64,000 nucleotides of DNA, taken from positions 3,658,001-3,722,000 of the forward strand of contig BSYQ01000009.1 of the NCBI GenBank assembly GCA_030272585.1. The letters are read 5' to 3'. Positions within the stretch are counted from its first letter, which is position 1. The number at the start of each line of letters is the position of its first letter. The stretch is from Bryopsis sp. KO-2023 (lineage: Eukaryota > Chlorophyta > Ulvophyceae > Bryopsidales > Bryopsidaceae). Position numbers and translations under genes: made by a program. The notes beneath the pieces were generated by a model. The model was not told the origin of the DNA. It saw nothing but the letters and a program-made list of their open reading frames with translations, and searched no databases. Below, in pieces: positions 54,288 to 64,000 of the stretch.

Positions 54288-55814
54288 ATGATGGTGCAGC
54301 TCGTGAAATTGGTGGTGTTTTTTTTTGGGTTGCTTTCAGCGAACTACGCGACGGCGGAAGAGGGGCCAGGTCGAAACGCCTCCAGCCTGATTCCGGACTA
54401 CGCTGACCTGGAAAATCCCGCAACAGCCCTTTTCGGTCCCGCAGTTTTCCTGTTCTCCGAAACGCCCCTCACCGTTCGGTATATTTTTCTGTTTTCTGTG
54501 GTGGACTGGAACAGCTACGTTGTGTGCGAACCAGCGGGAAAAGCGTTGAATTTCTTTGGCGGAAAAGAACGGCTGCCGAAGGAATTGTGCGACGATGATC
54601 AAACTCCAGGGCTCGTGTACGCGTATTCCCTCGCAAGAGCGTTGGAAAGAGAGTATCCTGAAATTGGGGATCTGTACAAGAATTTCATGAAGGAGCAAGG
54701 CTTCGACCCAGAAGACCGCTCCACTAACAAGGCGGCGGCGATCGGCATGGGACATGTGATGGGAACGCGGGTGGCTGACTGGACGACCAAGGATGGCTGG
54801 AACTCGTTGGGGGATCTGTCTCGGAGCGATTTCCGTCAGCGTTTCGAGGATTACACCGGCTACACCCCCGTGAACCCACCTTGGTCGTTGAATTACCCCC
54901 TCAGATGGCAGCCACTCACCCAGGCAGACGCCAAGATCGGGCGCTTCACCGCCCAGACGCACGTGGTGCCTTTCTTGGGTCAAGTCAGACCCCTGTTGAT
55001 CACGGCGGAGGAAGTGGAATCCAGGCAAGCACCCATTCCCTATGAAAACATGGACTCCAAGGAGCTGAGCGGGAAAGACAAGGAAACCATGGATGCCCTT
55101 GTGGAAGATCTGTTTGAGATTTCGGCAAATCTCACCCCAAAGCAGAGGTTTCTTGCTGGCTGGTGGGACAACAAGATTGTCTCACTCTACAACATCATTC
55201 CCTTCTTTATTAAAAGCGAGAAATTTGACCGTGAATTCAGTTCTCGATGGTTTTTGGGCAACCTACTTGCTCACAATGATGCCATGATTGTGGCTTGGAA
55301 AGAGAAACGTAGGATCGATGCGGTCCGTCCCGAAACGATCATTGAAAATTTCTACAAGGATGAAGAGGTGACTGCATATGTCCCAAAAGAAGGAAAAGCT
55401 AAGACCATCAAGGCTGGAGATTGGGAACCGATCATCCCCACTCAGCCCCATTCAGAGTATCCATCAGCATCTGCCTCTCTTTGCACGGCATTTGTTGGCT
55501 TCTCGGAATTGATGATGAAAGACCACATGGAGGCAAGGAATCTCGACAAGGAGGTGCCTTTTGTTTTCAACCCCAGTCCTGTGTTTTCTCCAGCTGCTGT
55601 GAAAGAGGGGATCACAGAGGTCAGGTTCGAAACATTGAAAGAAGCTGGGAGGAGCTGTGGGGAATCCAGGCTTTGGGCTGGAAATAATTTTGGATCATCA
55701 ATTTCGGCTGGAGAAAAACTGGCTGAGGGGATTGGGCAGAAAGCATACGATTTCATGAACAAGCTGACTGAAGGCGAAATTCCAGAAACCTGCTGGTGGT
55801 GTGAAAATTCGTAA
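54288..55814 (+). CDS. Vanadium-haloperoxidase-like secreted protein VHPO3, vanadate His replaced
   Basis: Single-exon gene of 508 residues. The chosen start is the ATG at 54288, which opens a signal peptide (MMVQLVKLVVFFFGLLSANY); the upstream in-frame extension lacks ATG. It keeps WKEKRRIDAVRPE, HSEYPSASASLC and the Arg of SRLWAG, but the next residues are NNFGSS instead of VHFGPS. So the histidine that should bind vanadate is Asn 467. The whole frame is otherwise intact and ends CWWCENS. It may be a non-catalytic paralogue (binding or structural), or a recently inactivated enzyme. A central block is shared almost exactly with VHPO2. Confidence 0.85.
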   Translation: MMVQLVKLVVFFFGLLSANYATAEEGPGRNASSLIPDYADLENPATALFGPAVFLFSETPLTVRYIFLFSVVDWNSYVVCEPAGKALNFFGGKERLPKELCDDDQTPGLVYAYSLARALEREYPEIGDLYKNFMKEQGFDPEDRSTNKAAAIGMGHVMGTRVADWTTKDGWNSLGDLSRSDFRQRFEDYTGYTPVNPPWSLNYPLRWQPLTQADAKIGRFTAQTHVVPFLGQVRPLLITAEEVESRQAPIPYENMDSKELSGKDKETMDALVEDLFEISANLTPKQRFLAGWWDNKIVSLYNIIPFFIKSEKFDREFSSRWFLGNLLAHNDAMIVAWKEKRRIDAVRPETIIENFYKDEEVTAYVPKEGKAKTIKAGDWEPIIPTQPHSEYPSASASLCTAFVGFSELMMKDHMEARNLDKEVPFVFNPSPVFSPAAVKEGITEVRFETLKEAGRSCGESRLWAGNNFGSSISAGEKLAEGIGQKAYDFMNKLTEGEIPETCWWCENS

Positions 55815-56693
55815 AAATTGATGATAATCGCCTTTGATATCCAGCTATGCTGATGTGGCAAAAAAGTTTACCACGAAAGGGGTAAAAGCGTCAAGCTTTA
55901 ATCGATTCTGCTTAAGAATTGATTGAATTTTCTTGGAAGCTGGGATTTTTTTATTTTTTTTGTTGGTGGAAATTCCTTCGATACCAAAGAGGATATCTTC
56001 GATACCATTCGATATTTTTTATTTTGATGGGTGTCTGGACCATTATTTTTTTAGTGTTTTGCAGGGATTTGGGCATTTTTTTTTTTTTTTTCTAAGTATT
56101 TGGGACGATTGGGTTTTTATCTTATTCTGGCTGCGATAATTTCGCGTTCAAGAGCATCACCAATAATTTGATGTTTTTTTTAAATTATTACTGACAAGCT
56201 GTCAGGAGCTGGCATCAAATCAATTTTTATAGTGTTTGGAAATCGAGCCCAATCCCCCGACCTGAATAGGTCTTTTTATTGGTTCAGCCATCGACAACTG
56301 CATTCCCAACATCCAAATACAAACCCTCCATTTCTAAGAAAACAATCAACATCAAACTACAAAGCAGACACGAGAAAACTTGGTGTTTTTAAGAAAACAT
56401 GGCCCCCTGCTATCTTCAAGAACATCCCATGCAAACGAGGGCAAAAAAGTTTTCGCAGTTGCAGAGCCCCTATTGAAGTCAGAAGCGCAGCGCATCGCTT
56501 TTCCGGGTCCTGAGCAAGCGATGAGCTGACCGGCGCCGCCGCAGGCATCCCCGCTTTTGATGACCTTTTCCTTGGTTTCGGAAGTGGCGTCACCGAGTCC
56601 CCCTCTGGAGTGCGACGAACGAGCTCGTCAGAGACTGCATCCGATCCCTGGGAGAAGATTTTCACAAGAGAGTGGGGACTCACTGTTGCACGC
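55815..56693. other. Intergenic DNA and possible unreadable 3' end of ACR-C
   Basis: 55815-56350 is T-rich without a coding signal. 56350-56690 is more GC-rich and lies where the last ACR-C exon should be, but no frame there resembles exon 5 of ACR-A/B. Confidence 0.35.
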
Positions 56694-57467
56694 GCTGGCG
56701 GACGCTGTCGCAAATGCGTTAGCGATGGCTTGACTGACGGCCTTCACGTAGGAGCTCTCAAAGTCTTCCTTCGTCCCCGAGTTGGTTCACGCAGACGTTC
56801 GACTGAGCCGAGGCTGCCGCCTCGGCAAGCGCCACGGACACGAAGAGAAGAAGGGAGTGGCGAATTCGCCGTCGAAGGCATCGTCCGCGGCTTGGGCGAG
56901 CGCTTCGGCGAAACCCAATGCGAAGGTGTTACCGCCGGATGCTGACCAGCCGCATGCGAAACCCCTGCCGTCGCACGTGACCTTGATGGCCGCGTTTGAC
57001 CAGACTTCGGCGATCGTGGTGGCGACTGCCAGCAGCGCTGTGGCGGCGGCCTCGACCCTTCCTCCCTCGCAATCGTCCTTTCCCTCGCCCCACCAGTCGG
57101 CATATGCCTCCTTGAACTTGCTCTGAGACAACCGCCTTTCAACGACGAAAAGAACACCGAAGTCGAGTCGATTCTCTTGACGCACGCACCAAAATACAAA
57201 CACCTTGCAACAAAATATCACCTCACAATCGGCGCCGGCTTGGCCCTGGTTACCAGCAGTCACGAAAATCTTCAACGAAGCGAAAGCACTGCAGCTGAGA
57301 TCGGCTGCTCCAGGGCAATCCACGGCGAGGCCGATTCCTGAAAAAAATCGAGCGGCTGAGAAAACTCGATCATTGCATTCATACAGCGCAAACGTGCTGT
57401 CTTCAGCACCATCTGCTACCCACCACAAGAGGGCCACCACAGCGATGCAAAAAGCCGACTTCATCAT
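56694..57467 (-). pseudogene. Third Ala/Cys-rich paralogue ACR-C, probably decayed
   Basis: Exons 57410-57467 (signal peptide MMKSAFCIAVVALLWWVAD), 57222-57337 (DLSCSAFASLKIFV, ending GADCE) and 56694-57122 are recognisable. The intron after the signal peptide is in the same phase 1 as in ACR-A/B. The third block corresponds to ACR exons 3 and 4 fused without an intron, and contains VTCDGRGFACGWSASGGNTF. Within it the frame shifts twice: after DDAFDGEFATPF the match moves to ALAEAAASAQSNVCVNQLG, then to ESSYVKAVSQAIANAF. It ends at a donor in the same place as ACR exon 4. Two frameshifts make a pseudogene likely; sequencing errors are the alternative. It is strongly diverged from ACR-A/B. Confidence 0.65.
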
Positions 57468-57912
57468 TTTTCTGTTCAACTGTTGTAACTCTTGTCGAGA
57501 CATTCTTAGACGAAGCCAATAATGAGCCAAAGACACCTTTTCAGAAAGTCTGGAATATTACAACTTAGCTTTCACCAGTTCCCCTTAAAGCCTTTTCCAC
57601 AACATCTTACTATTCCTCTCACGACTCATTCGCACCCACTAGTCAACACAATTGCATCACAGTTAATCCCACTTAGCCTCACTCACACTATCTCGTTCAC
57701 TGCTTCCCCCAACCAAACTGCATCTCGCATGCGATTCACAACACAACTGTCAAGGAAAAGAAGCAAAGCAAGCTAACCCAGTTCGCCTTTCCTCTCCACT
57801 GCGCTGTTTTTACAGTCCCAAACAACTTTGGACTCACACAATGTGGGAAAAGACCTTACCTGTGAACCAGGGTGAAAATCAAAGCCTCAATCAATATCCT
57901 AAGTATGTTGCC

Positions 57913-58237
57913 TGAGATCGATGCCGTTCGTCCATATACAGTCATTGCAAATTTCTACAAGGATGAAGAGGTGACTGCGTATGTCCCAAAAGAAGGAAGA
58001 GCTAAGACCATCAAGGCTGGAGATGGGGAACCGATCATCCCCACTCAGCCCCATTTGGAGTATCCATCAGCGTCCGCCTCCCTTTGCACGGCATTTGCTG
58101 ATCAGGCGGAATTGATGCAGCTAGATTACATGTTGGCTGGTGGCTTGGAGGAGGAGCCACCAACCACATTCAATGTCACAGGTTTTGGTCTTGAATTCAC
58201 AGATTTTTCTCTGTTGGTTCTGAGTTCTATGGAATAG
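57913..58237 (+). pseudogene. VHPO gene fragment
   Basis: From about 57913 the frame reads EIDAVRPYTVIANFYKDEEV, then a segment very close to VHPO1-3 through PTQPHLEYPSASASLC and AFADQAEL, and diverges after FNVTG (about 58190) to a TAG at 58235-58237. Both the upstream two-thirds and the SRLWAGVHF end are missing, so it is a truncated fourth copy. It still keeps an open frame across the conserved part. Confidence 0.8.
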
Positions 58238-59383
58238 GATTGGTTTCTTGGATGTGATATCCATGGATGTAAAGGGTTGATGCAGCGAATTCTGAACAAA
58301 ATGCCCCCCCCCCAAACACTCAAAAAAAAAAAGGAAGAGAGAAATTGAGGCAACCAAAAGATCTTTGGCTGCTGAGAAGTTTCTTTACATAGCCTACTAG
58401 TCGTCGTCACAACGAAAACAACAGAAAAAAAAAACAAGAAATTACACTCACGGTTTCGATATACGTTCATGGATTTTCAGGTCGCCCAGGTCATCCCCCC
58501 CTCCCCCCTATAGAGATTTGTTTGTTCTCACCAGGCCCTTTGTAAAACAACAAAAAAATAACTTCACTGCCAACCATACCTATAGAATGAAACCCCCAAA
58601 TTTTTCCTATTTGCTCTAAGCATCCGCCCCACTGAAACACTACCCACCTAAGCCCACACATAATTCGCAGGCTAGCTTCCATGCGATATCCCCCCCCCCC
58701 CCCCCCTCCTCCTTCTTCTGTTCTTCTACTGAACCCTCACAATACCTGCAGAAAAATATGGGTCTTGTTTTTGATTTTTAATCATTTTTCACCCCTTTTT
58801 TCTTTCTTTTTTTTCCCCTCCTCCTCCTTTCATAATATGCATAACTAGTAACTCGAAAGGTTGAAGCACATTTCGGAGGTCTCCGACACCCCCATCCACC
58901 CCCCAAAAAAGCCCAAAATGCGAAGTCTGCCTAAAAGTCTGTTTTAGAGAAAGGAAATAAAGGGCATGGCCGACAAGCGATACGCATGACTGATCAATTC
59001 TCTTCATACCATGTAGTTCTTCCTCCTTTTGCCCCGACCCCCTCTTTGTTCTCTTTGGTCGTTTTTCTTTCTTCTTTTTTTAGGGGGGGGGGGGAGGGGG
59101 GCAGGTCCATCGAAAAATAATGTAATGTAACCCATCCATCCTCAAAAAAAAAACCACAATCGCTCAAAATCACAACTTCTAAACCCTTCGACACACGCCT
59201 ACCCTTTTACCCCACTTGCCATTTACTACGAAATTCTCCCATGCTATCGATGCAATTTTTTTTTCCCCTTTTTTCTTTTTCACCCCCTCTTAAACAAAAG
59301 AGAGAGAGGGGGGGGGGGGAGGAAAAAAGCAAAGAAACAAAAAAAAGGGACGAAACAAAAAAAATAACTAATCATATATGATA
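58238..59383. other. Gene-free low-complexity intergenic DNA
   Basis: Poly(A), poly(C) and poly(T) tracts, including a C run at about 58690-58706 and a T(n)AG(n) junction at 59075-59101. No gene is recognised. Confidence 0.45.
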
Positions 59384-60776
59384 CTACGACCCGGTCCACC
59401 ACAACGATCGGGTTTCTGAAACCTTGAGATTCAACCTGCAAGGGTCTGATGCAGGGAATTTGCCAAGCACGTCCCTATGGTATTTCACCAACATGGCTTC
59501 GGAAATGGACCGTGTCGTGGTGTTCAACCCCACATGCAACGACCTCAACTCGCTCAATTCGGCCAGCCCGAAGAGGGTGCGAGTGAGGGTTATGTGGTTC
59601 CCCGACAGGTCGATTTTTTTCAATTGCCTCATTTGCAGCAAGACCTTCGGGATGAACAGAAACACGTTGTTGGAAAGGTCGATTTCGGTCAAAGATTGCA
59701 GGTCGCACAGCTGCCCCAGCTTGTCGGTGTTCGAAAACAGATTGCCGGAAAGCACCAGCCTCTTCAGCGTCGTGAGTTGACCCATTACCGCGATGTTCTG
59801 GTACCCCCTCAGCCCGTTCATCGACAAATCCAAGGTTTGGAGCTGCGACAGCAGCCCCAAGGACGGCGAAAGAGACATTATGCCGCATTTTGCGAAAGTC
59901 AATGATTTCAGCCCCACCAACCCCCCCGGGTTCACCGGCCACCAGCCCTCCTCCAAACCGGGCACACACACGTTCATCGGGTATTTGTTCAGCACCCCCT
60001 CGATGGTCAACGAGCGAATTTTCGGCATCGACGTGATCCCGGGGGGCAGACACCGTAAATCCCCATGTATGACCAACGTCTCCAGGTTTCGGTTGCCTAT
60101 TCGGGGTAAATCCACCAGACCTCCCGGCGTTTTTATCGTCAAAAGATGCAGTTTTTGAAGGGAGGATAAATGCTCCAACTGTGCAATGACTCCACCATCC
60201 ATCAACCTCAGACCGATTTCCAGAGCTTGCAGTCCTTTCAGATGCGTGAAGTACTGGAGGTTTTCCGCCGCCGTTTGCAACCCGTCCCTCTCCGCCATGG
60301 TGTACCGAATCTCCGATATCGCTTTTTGCAGGGCTGGCAAGGATTCCGGCTGTTTCATGTATGGTGCCCCGCACAGATTGCCCTCGAAATGCAACACGAC
60401 ATGTTGCTCCGGAGCAGGCAGAGACCTCAGCAAGTCGGGGAACCAGGAAGACAGGAAATAGGCCGTTACCAGCGATTTGACATTATCCACCACGATCGGC
60501 TCGTTTCCTTTCCCTTGATGCGGGGTTCTTGAGAGAAATCCGTGAATGGTTACGTCCCGGATGCCCCCCGCACGTTTGCTCAACCACAGAGAGAATCTCT
60601 GGAAGAAGGATGTGGCGTATGAGCTCAAACTGATGGAGGCCGCCTTCAAGGAAGGGTATTGAGGTTTCAGAATTTTGTAGCGTTGATATAGAATCGTTCC
60701 GAAAACGCTGAGGTCCAATATGATGTCGCCCCACACGCAGGATCCACGTAATGGTGTCGCAAGAATGTCATTCCAC
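59384..60776 (-). CDS. F-box/leucine-rich-repeat-type protein, 5' exon(s) missing
   Basis: One long exon of about 464 codons begins at an acceptor (GTGCTCAG, exon from 60776) and ends TGA. It opens with WNDILATPLRGSCVWGDIIL, which looks like the end of an F-box and its first helix (a -RW--IL-----W--- pattern). So an upstream exon with the rest of the F-box is expected, but I could not place it in 60777-61260. A linker region follows, then at least seven leucine-rich repeats: LKGLQALEIGL, LSSLQKLHLL, LVGLKSLTFAKC, LSQLQTLDLSMN, LTTLKRLVLSGN, LQSLTEIDLSNN, MRQLKKIDLSGN. It probably serves as substrate adaptor of an SCF ubiquitin ligase. It is one of two F-box-type genes in the window; they are not related in their repeat parts. 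Confidence 0.75.
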
Positions 60777-62374
60777 CTGAGCACATCCACAGGAAAAAAT
60801 TTCTTTCAAACAAAAAACTTTTGGCGAAAAATGTGTCCCTTTATTGTATGGCTTGTGGTGCAAGGGTACCATCCTTTTTCTTTTCCAAGTTCAGATATTT
60901 TGGGGGTTATTGTTTGGGGTTAAAAATACAGCAGCTGGGAAAGCAAAAATAATCCTTTGAAGATAGTGAGTGTATGGGGTTGGCATAACAAATCAGGGGA
61001 GTTTTTTTTTTTTCCATTGAATGGAAGGAAAACTGGGCAAAGTCGCGATATTTCGATTGTAACGAGACGCTCTCGTGGCCTGTCGACGACGATGACGCCA
61101 TTACGATCACGTGCACGTAAACCCGAGGTACGCCCCCTCTTCCGATTAGGTAACCACGTATCATTTTCATTTTTTCATTCTGGGAAATCTCTCCAGTCCG
61201 ACTTTTTGTGCCGACACTCACATGTGGCCCCCAAAACCAACGAATAAAACGCACAACGAAAACTCACGTCGATCGCGCAGCGGCTGAACAGCCAAGCGGA
61301 GGACCCCCCCCCTCCCCCTCCCTAACTGCGCTTCCGTTTTTCGTTTTTGAAGTGTCGTTGGTGACGGAGCTTTTTCCGAAAATAGACGGCCTCGCAAGAA
61401 GCAGCGTGCGAAGTTGCGCTGGGCGCCGACTTTCCTTCCAAAGCTCCCCCCCCTGGGAGGAGCTAGACCACTGACTCACCGTTTGCACACGAGCGGCAGG
61501 ATCAAACGCTTCGTTTCGAAGTCTTGGTCCGCAAACAACCGACATAGTAGCTCGTCTGGCAGTCGCTCCATTTACACGTCTTCTCGTTTTGTCACTCCCC
61601 CTCGCCAACGACGTCGACGGTTTCGTCGCGCGCGCTCGAAAAGAGAACCAGGCAACGAAATAAAAAGTGGAAAAAACCAGTAATTCGAGGTCAGGAAAGG
61701 CAAAAAAAAAAATAAAAGCGATTGATTCGCTCGATTTTCAAAAGAGTCGCACGGAAGTCACCAACGAAAGCTCGCTTCGCAGCCAAGCAAAAACAATACT
61801 TTCAAATATGAGTCCGAAGAGGGGCGGCCGCTGCGTCGGACGGGGGAGGCAAACGTGCGGGTTGGGCCTGAACATGCCAGCGAAGTTTGACGCGAACATT
61901 TGGTGAATAAGTGAAGTGGTGGGGTGAAAAAGAACCAGCTCGTTCCGTTTCGAATGGTCGCTGTGAACTTCGCGATGGAAGGGACGGCGAAGTGACAGAC
62001 CGCAACCTAATTTGTCGGAGGTACCCCTTAATTTCTCGATGAGCCCGGTTAGAGTTTCTGGCTGGAAAATTGGTCGGCGTTGGTTTCTGGAGGAGGGGAG
62101 AAAACGCCGAAAGGGAAGAAGTCGGAGCAGAAATTACTGGTGGCTGATGTTTTGGGGAGGAAGAGTGCGTGGTGCGGTTCTCGCCGGGACACCGGAGACG
62201 ACCGCGTTGTTCAGCAGAAAGAGCTTGTTCTTTCTCTTTCCCGTTTTTCCTGGCGTTGCGTGTGGACCAGAGATCCAACGGAGGGGGTGTCGAACGTTCT
62301 CTCTGTAGTTATTAAACTGTTTAGTTTTTAGTTCGAGTGGCTAGCTCCCTCCCTCAAAACACCCGTGTGTTTCA
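60777..62374. other. CpG-containing upstream region, no confirmed exon
   Basis: Relatively GC- and CpG-rich sequence (61060-62320) upstream of the F-box/LRR gene, probably promoter and 5' exons. A minus-strand ATG at about 61100 starts a short Ser-rich frame (MASSSSTGHESVSLQ) that I could not connect by splicing. Plus-strand frames in 61414-62331 are basic and Ser-rich without a domain. Confidence 0.3.
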
Positions 62375-62530
62375 GCTGAGCTGATCGCTTCACTCCACCC
62401 ACCGCCTCCTGTGCCCAACGACTACTTTAGAATCGCGCGACGCCGGGGTATAGATGTCGGCGAAGTCTGCATGACTGCGTTCAAACGTGGAAAAGAGATT
62501 CAAAAGGACCAGGAGGGAGAAGGGCGGGTG
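62375..62530 (+). CDS. Possible coding exon of an unidentified gene
   Basis: A strong acceptor (GTGTGTTTCAG) is followed by an open frame reading ELIASLHPPPPVPNDYFRIA and then RRRGIDVGEVCMTAFKRGKE, up to a candidate donor after GEGR (GTGCCG). The composition looks protein-coding, but I recognise no family and cannot find neighbouring exons with confidence. Confidence 0.25.
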
Positions 62531-64000
62531 CCGTTGCGCACAAGTCTGACTCACCCCTGCCCGTGCTCGGCCATTCACATTCAGTCCAGCGAATCTTGTA
62601 GACTTGGAAAGAAACCAAGCATATCGATGCTTTCCCTCCATCAGCCTCTATGTTCTTTTTGGCCTGGACTCTTTGGGGTAACGATTGGATATTTCTCGGA
62701 GCGACAAGTACATTGATTAATTTCTCATCCAGATGCAAAACTTCACCAAACAAGCCTACCTACCGACAGCAATCAATCTTTCAGAAAATGCTGGTGAAAA
62801 TGGACTGTTCCTCCAGAAGCAGAAAGGAGCAAACCCCTCCTTTCCCAAAACTCGACTTCTTACCCTGTGGCCTTCGCTTGATATCTTGACCCTTTTTTTT
62901 TTTGGCATCATTTTCTTTTTCTTTCAAAAGACATTTTCTTCACTTCTCACTTCATGAACAAGAAAAAAACAAAACAAAAAATTCTACTGCCTATTTTTCC
63001 CTTTCGATAATATATATATATTTTTTCCCTCCAAAACCTCATCTCATTTTTTTTCCCCTCATTTTTTTTTTTCAAAAACAATGGTCGATTCTTTGTCATC
63101 TAAATGTCAAAATTCGAAGTAAAATGATGAAGAGAAAAAAAAATGCTAATTTCTTCCCTTTGATAATAAATACCACCACAAACGAAAACGAACAAAAGAA
63201 AAACAGCCCCAAAAAAGGGGGGAATGTTTTTTTCCCTCATAGAAAGAAAAACGCAACCCCCCTCCCCCCCCCCAACACTGATATTTCACCTCGAAAAAAA
63301 TTCTTTCAGGGAATTCATATATTTTTTCGTGGAAAATAACCCATTTGTGTGTATGCAAGAGAAAAGCCCCATGAAGAGTTTGAAAAAAAAAAAAAAAGTA
63401 ATCCTGCGGTGCAATTTTTTTTTCTTTTCATTCTATTTTTGTTCTTTCATCTTTGTTGTTGTTCGGGTCGAGCTGGAATCATGGAGCTATTGTCTCAAAA
63501 CATTGATTTGTTTTATTCTCCATTTGCCTTCGGTGTCCAATAGAACCTCGTATACAACCTTGTAAGAAGTCTGCAGAAAACAACACCAGCCAACATCAAT
63601 GAGCAGATTACTAAGCAAATCGACTCACATGTGAAAATCAACCCTACCACCATGCAAATTTGAAAAGGGAAAAAAAGTTCATCCGCTAGCCTTTCAACAA
63701 CAAAAAAAAGAAAAAAAGAAAAGCACGGGCGGAAAAGATTTCAAACCAAAAGTTAGTTTTTTCCCTGCGATTCATCGACATTCTTCCCCCCCCCCCCCCC
63801 TACCATTAATTACCATAAAAATAAATATGCATAAATATACCATTATATATGTAATAAATCTTTTCCGCACGTGCTTTTCTTTTTCTTTTCTTTCCCCTTT
63901 CTTGTTCACCTTGTATTTATCCAAGGCTCGTCCCTTCGCATCATGCATCGTGGCGCTTTCGCTCAATTGCGCATGGATACTGATATGCCCAAATCCACCA
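62531..64000. other. Right-edge DNA, mostly low complexity
   Basis: 62531-62890 has short frames without recognisable domains (one begins MQNFTKQAYLPTAINLSENA at 62733). 62890-64000 is dominated by poly(T), poly(A), poly(C) and TATA tracts. No gene, RNA or mobile element is supported. Confidence 0.4.

Overview
The window is eukaryotic nuclear DNA. It most likely comes from a green-lineage alga (a streptophyte or other primary-plastid alga) that still builds motile cilia. Three things support this. The gene at 5.3-6.8 kb encodes a classic Ser/Arg-rich plastid transit peptide with no preceding ER signal, which points to a primary plastid. A full CFAP96/C4orf47-type gene (19.5-20.8 kb) and a FAM47E-like gene (1.0-2.7 kb) match families of ciliated eukaryotes. 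A CACTA transposon carries a piece of an SNM1/Pso2-type repair gene. Most host genes have several short GT-AG introns. Intergenic DNA is full of poly(A)/poly(T) tracts and T(n)G(n) junctions. The species cannot be named from sequence alone.

Layout. 0-21 kb holds ordinary housekeeping genes: FAM47E-like (+), EF-hand protein (-), Pro-rich plastid membrane protein (+), cytochrome b561 (-) head-to-head with COG6 (+), F-box/WD40 protein (-), CFAP96 (-). I rebuilt exon structures whose splice phases all agree for FAM47E-like (5' end open), the plastid protein, b561, COG6, F-box/WD40 and CFAP96.

21-49 kb is a very large imperfect inverted duplication (arms about 21,243-27,282 and 39,007-49,320, spacer 11.7 kb). 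Each arm carries an intact five-exon gene for a secreted Ala/Cys-rich protein, here called ACR. The inner 2.06 kb of the arms is almost identical, while the outer parts are clearly diverged. Three transposons entered after the duplication, and the opposite arm keeps each empty site: a TA-target MITE in arm A, and a 3.38-kb CACTA element and a 1.05-kb hAT element in arm B. The CACTA element carries a spliceable but frameshifted SNM1 fragment. The hAT element holds a 374-bp near-perfect hairpin made of tRNA-like (SINE-like) arms. Arm A also holds 15 copies of a 77-bp tandem repeat with a five-unit higher-order period. The spacer carries a vanadium-haloperoxidase-like gene (VHPO1, -), a second MITE, a BTB/T1-domain gene (+) and about 5.5 kb of low-complexity DNA.

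50-64 kb has a small two-exon membrane-protein gene (-), a second hAT element, VHPO2 and VHPO3 (+), a decayed third ACR paralogue (-), a VHPO fragment (+), an F-box/LRR-type gene (-), and poorly resolved or low-complexity DNA to the end.

How the genes may work together: the accessory half interleaves single-exon secreted haloperoxidase-like genes (three full, one fragment) with genes for secreted Ala/Cys-rich proteins (two intact, one decayed). In algae, vanadium haloperoxidases act at the cell surface, so an enzyme-plus-matrix-protein module is a reasonable hypothesis. The VHPO proteins lack the usual acid-base histidine, and VHPO3 also lacks the vanadate-binding histidine, so their chemistry is uncertain.
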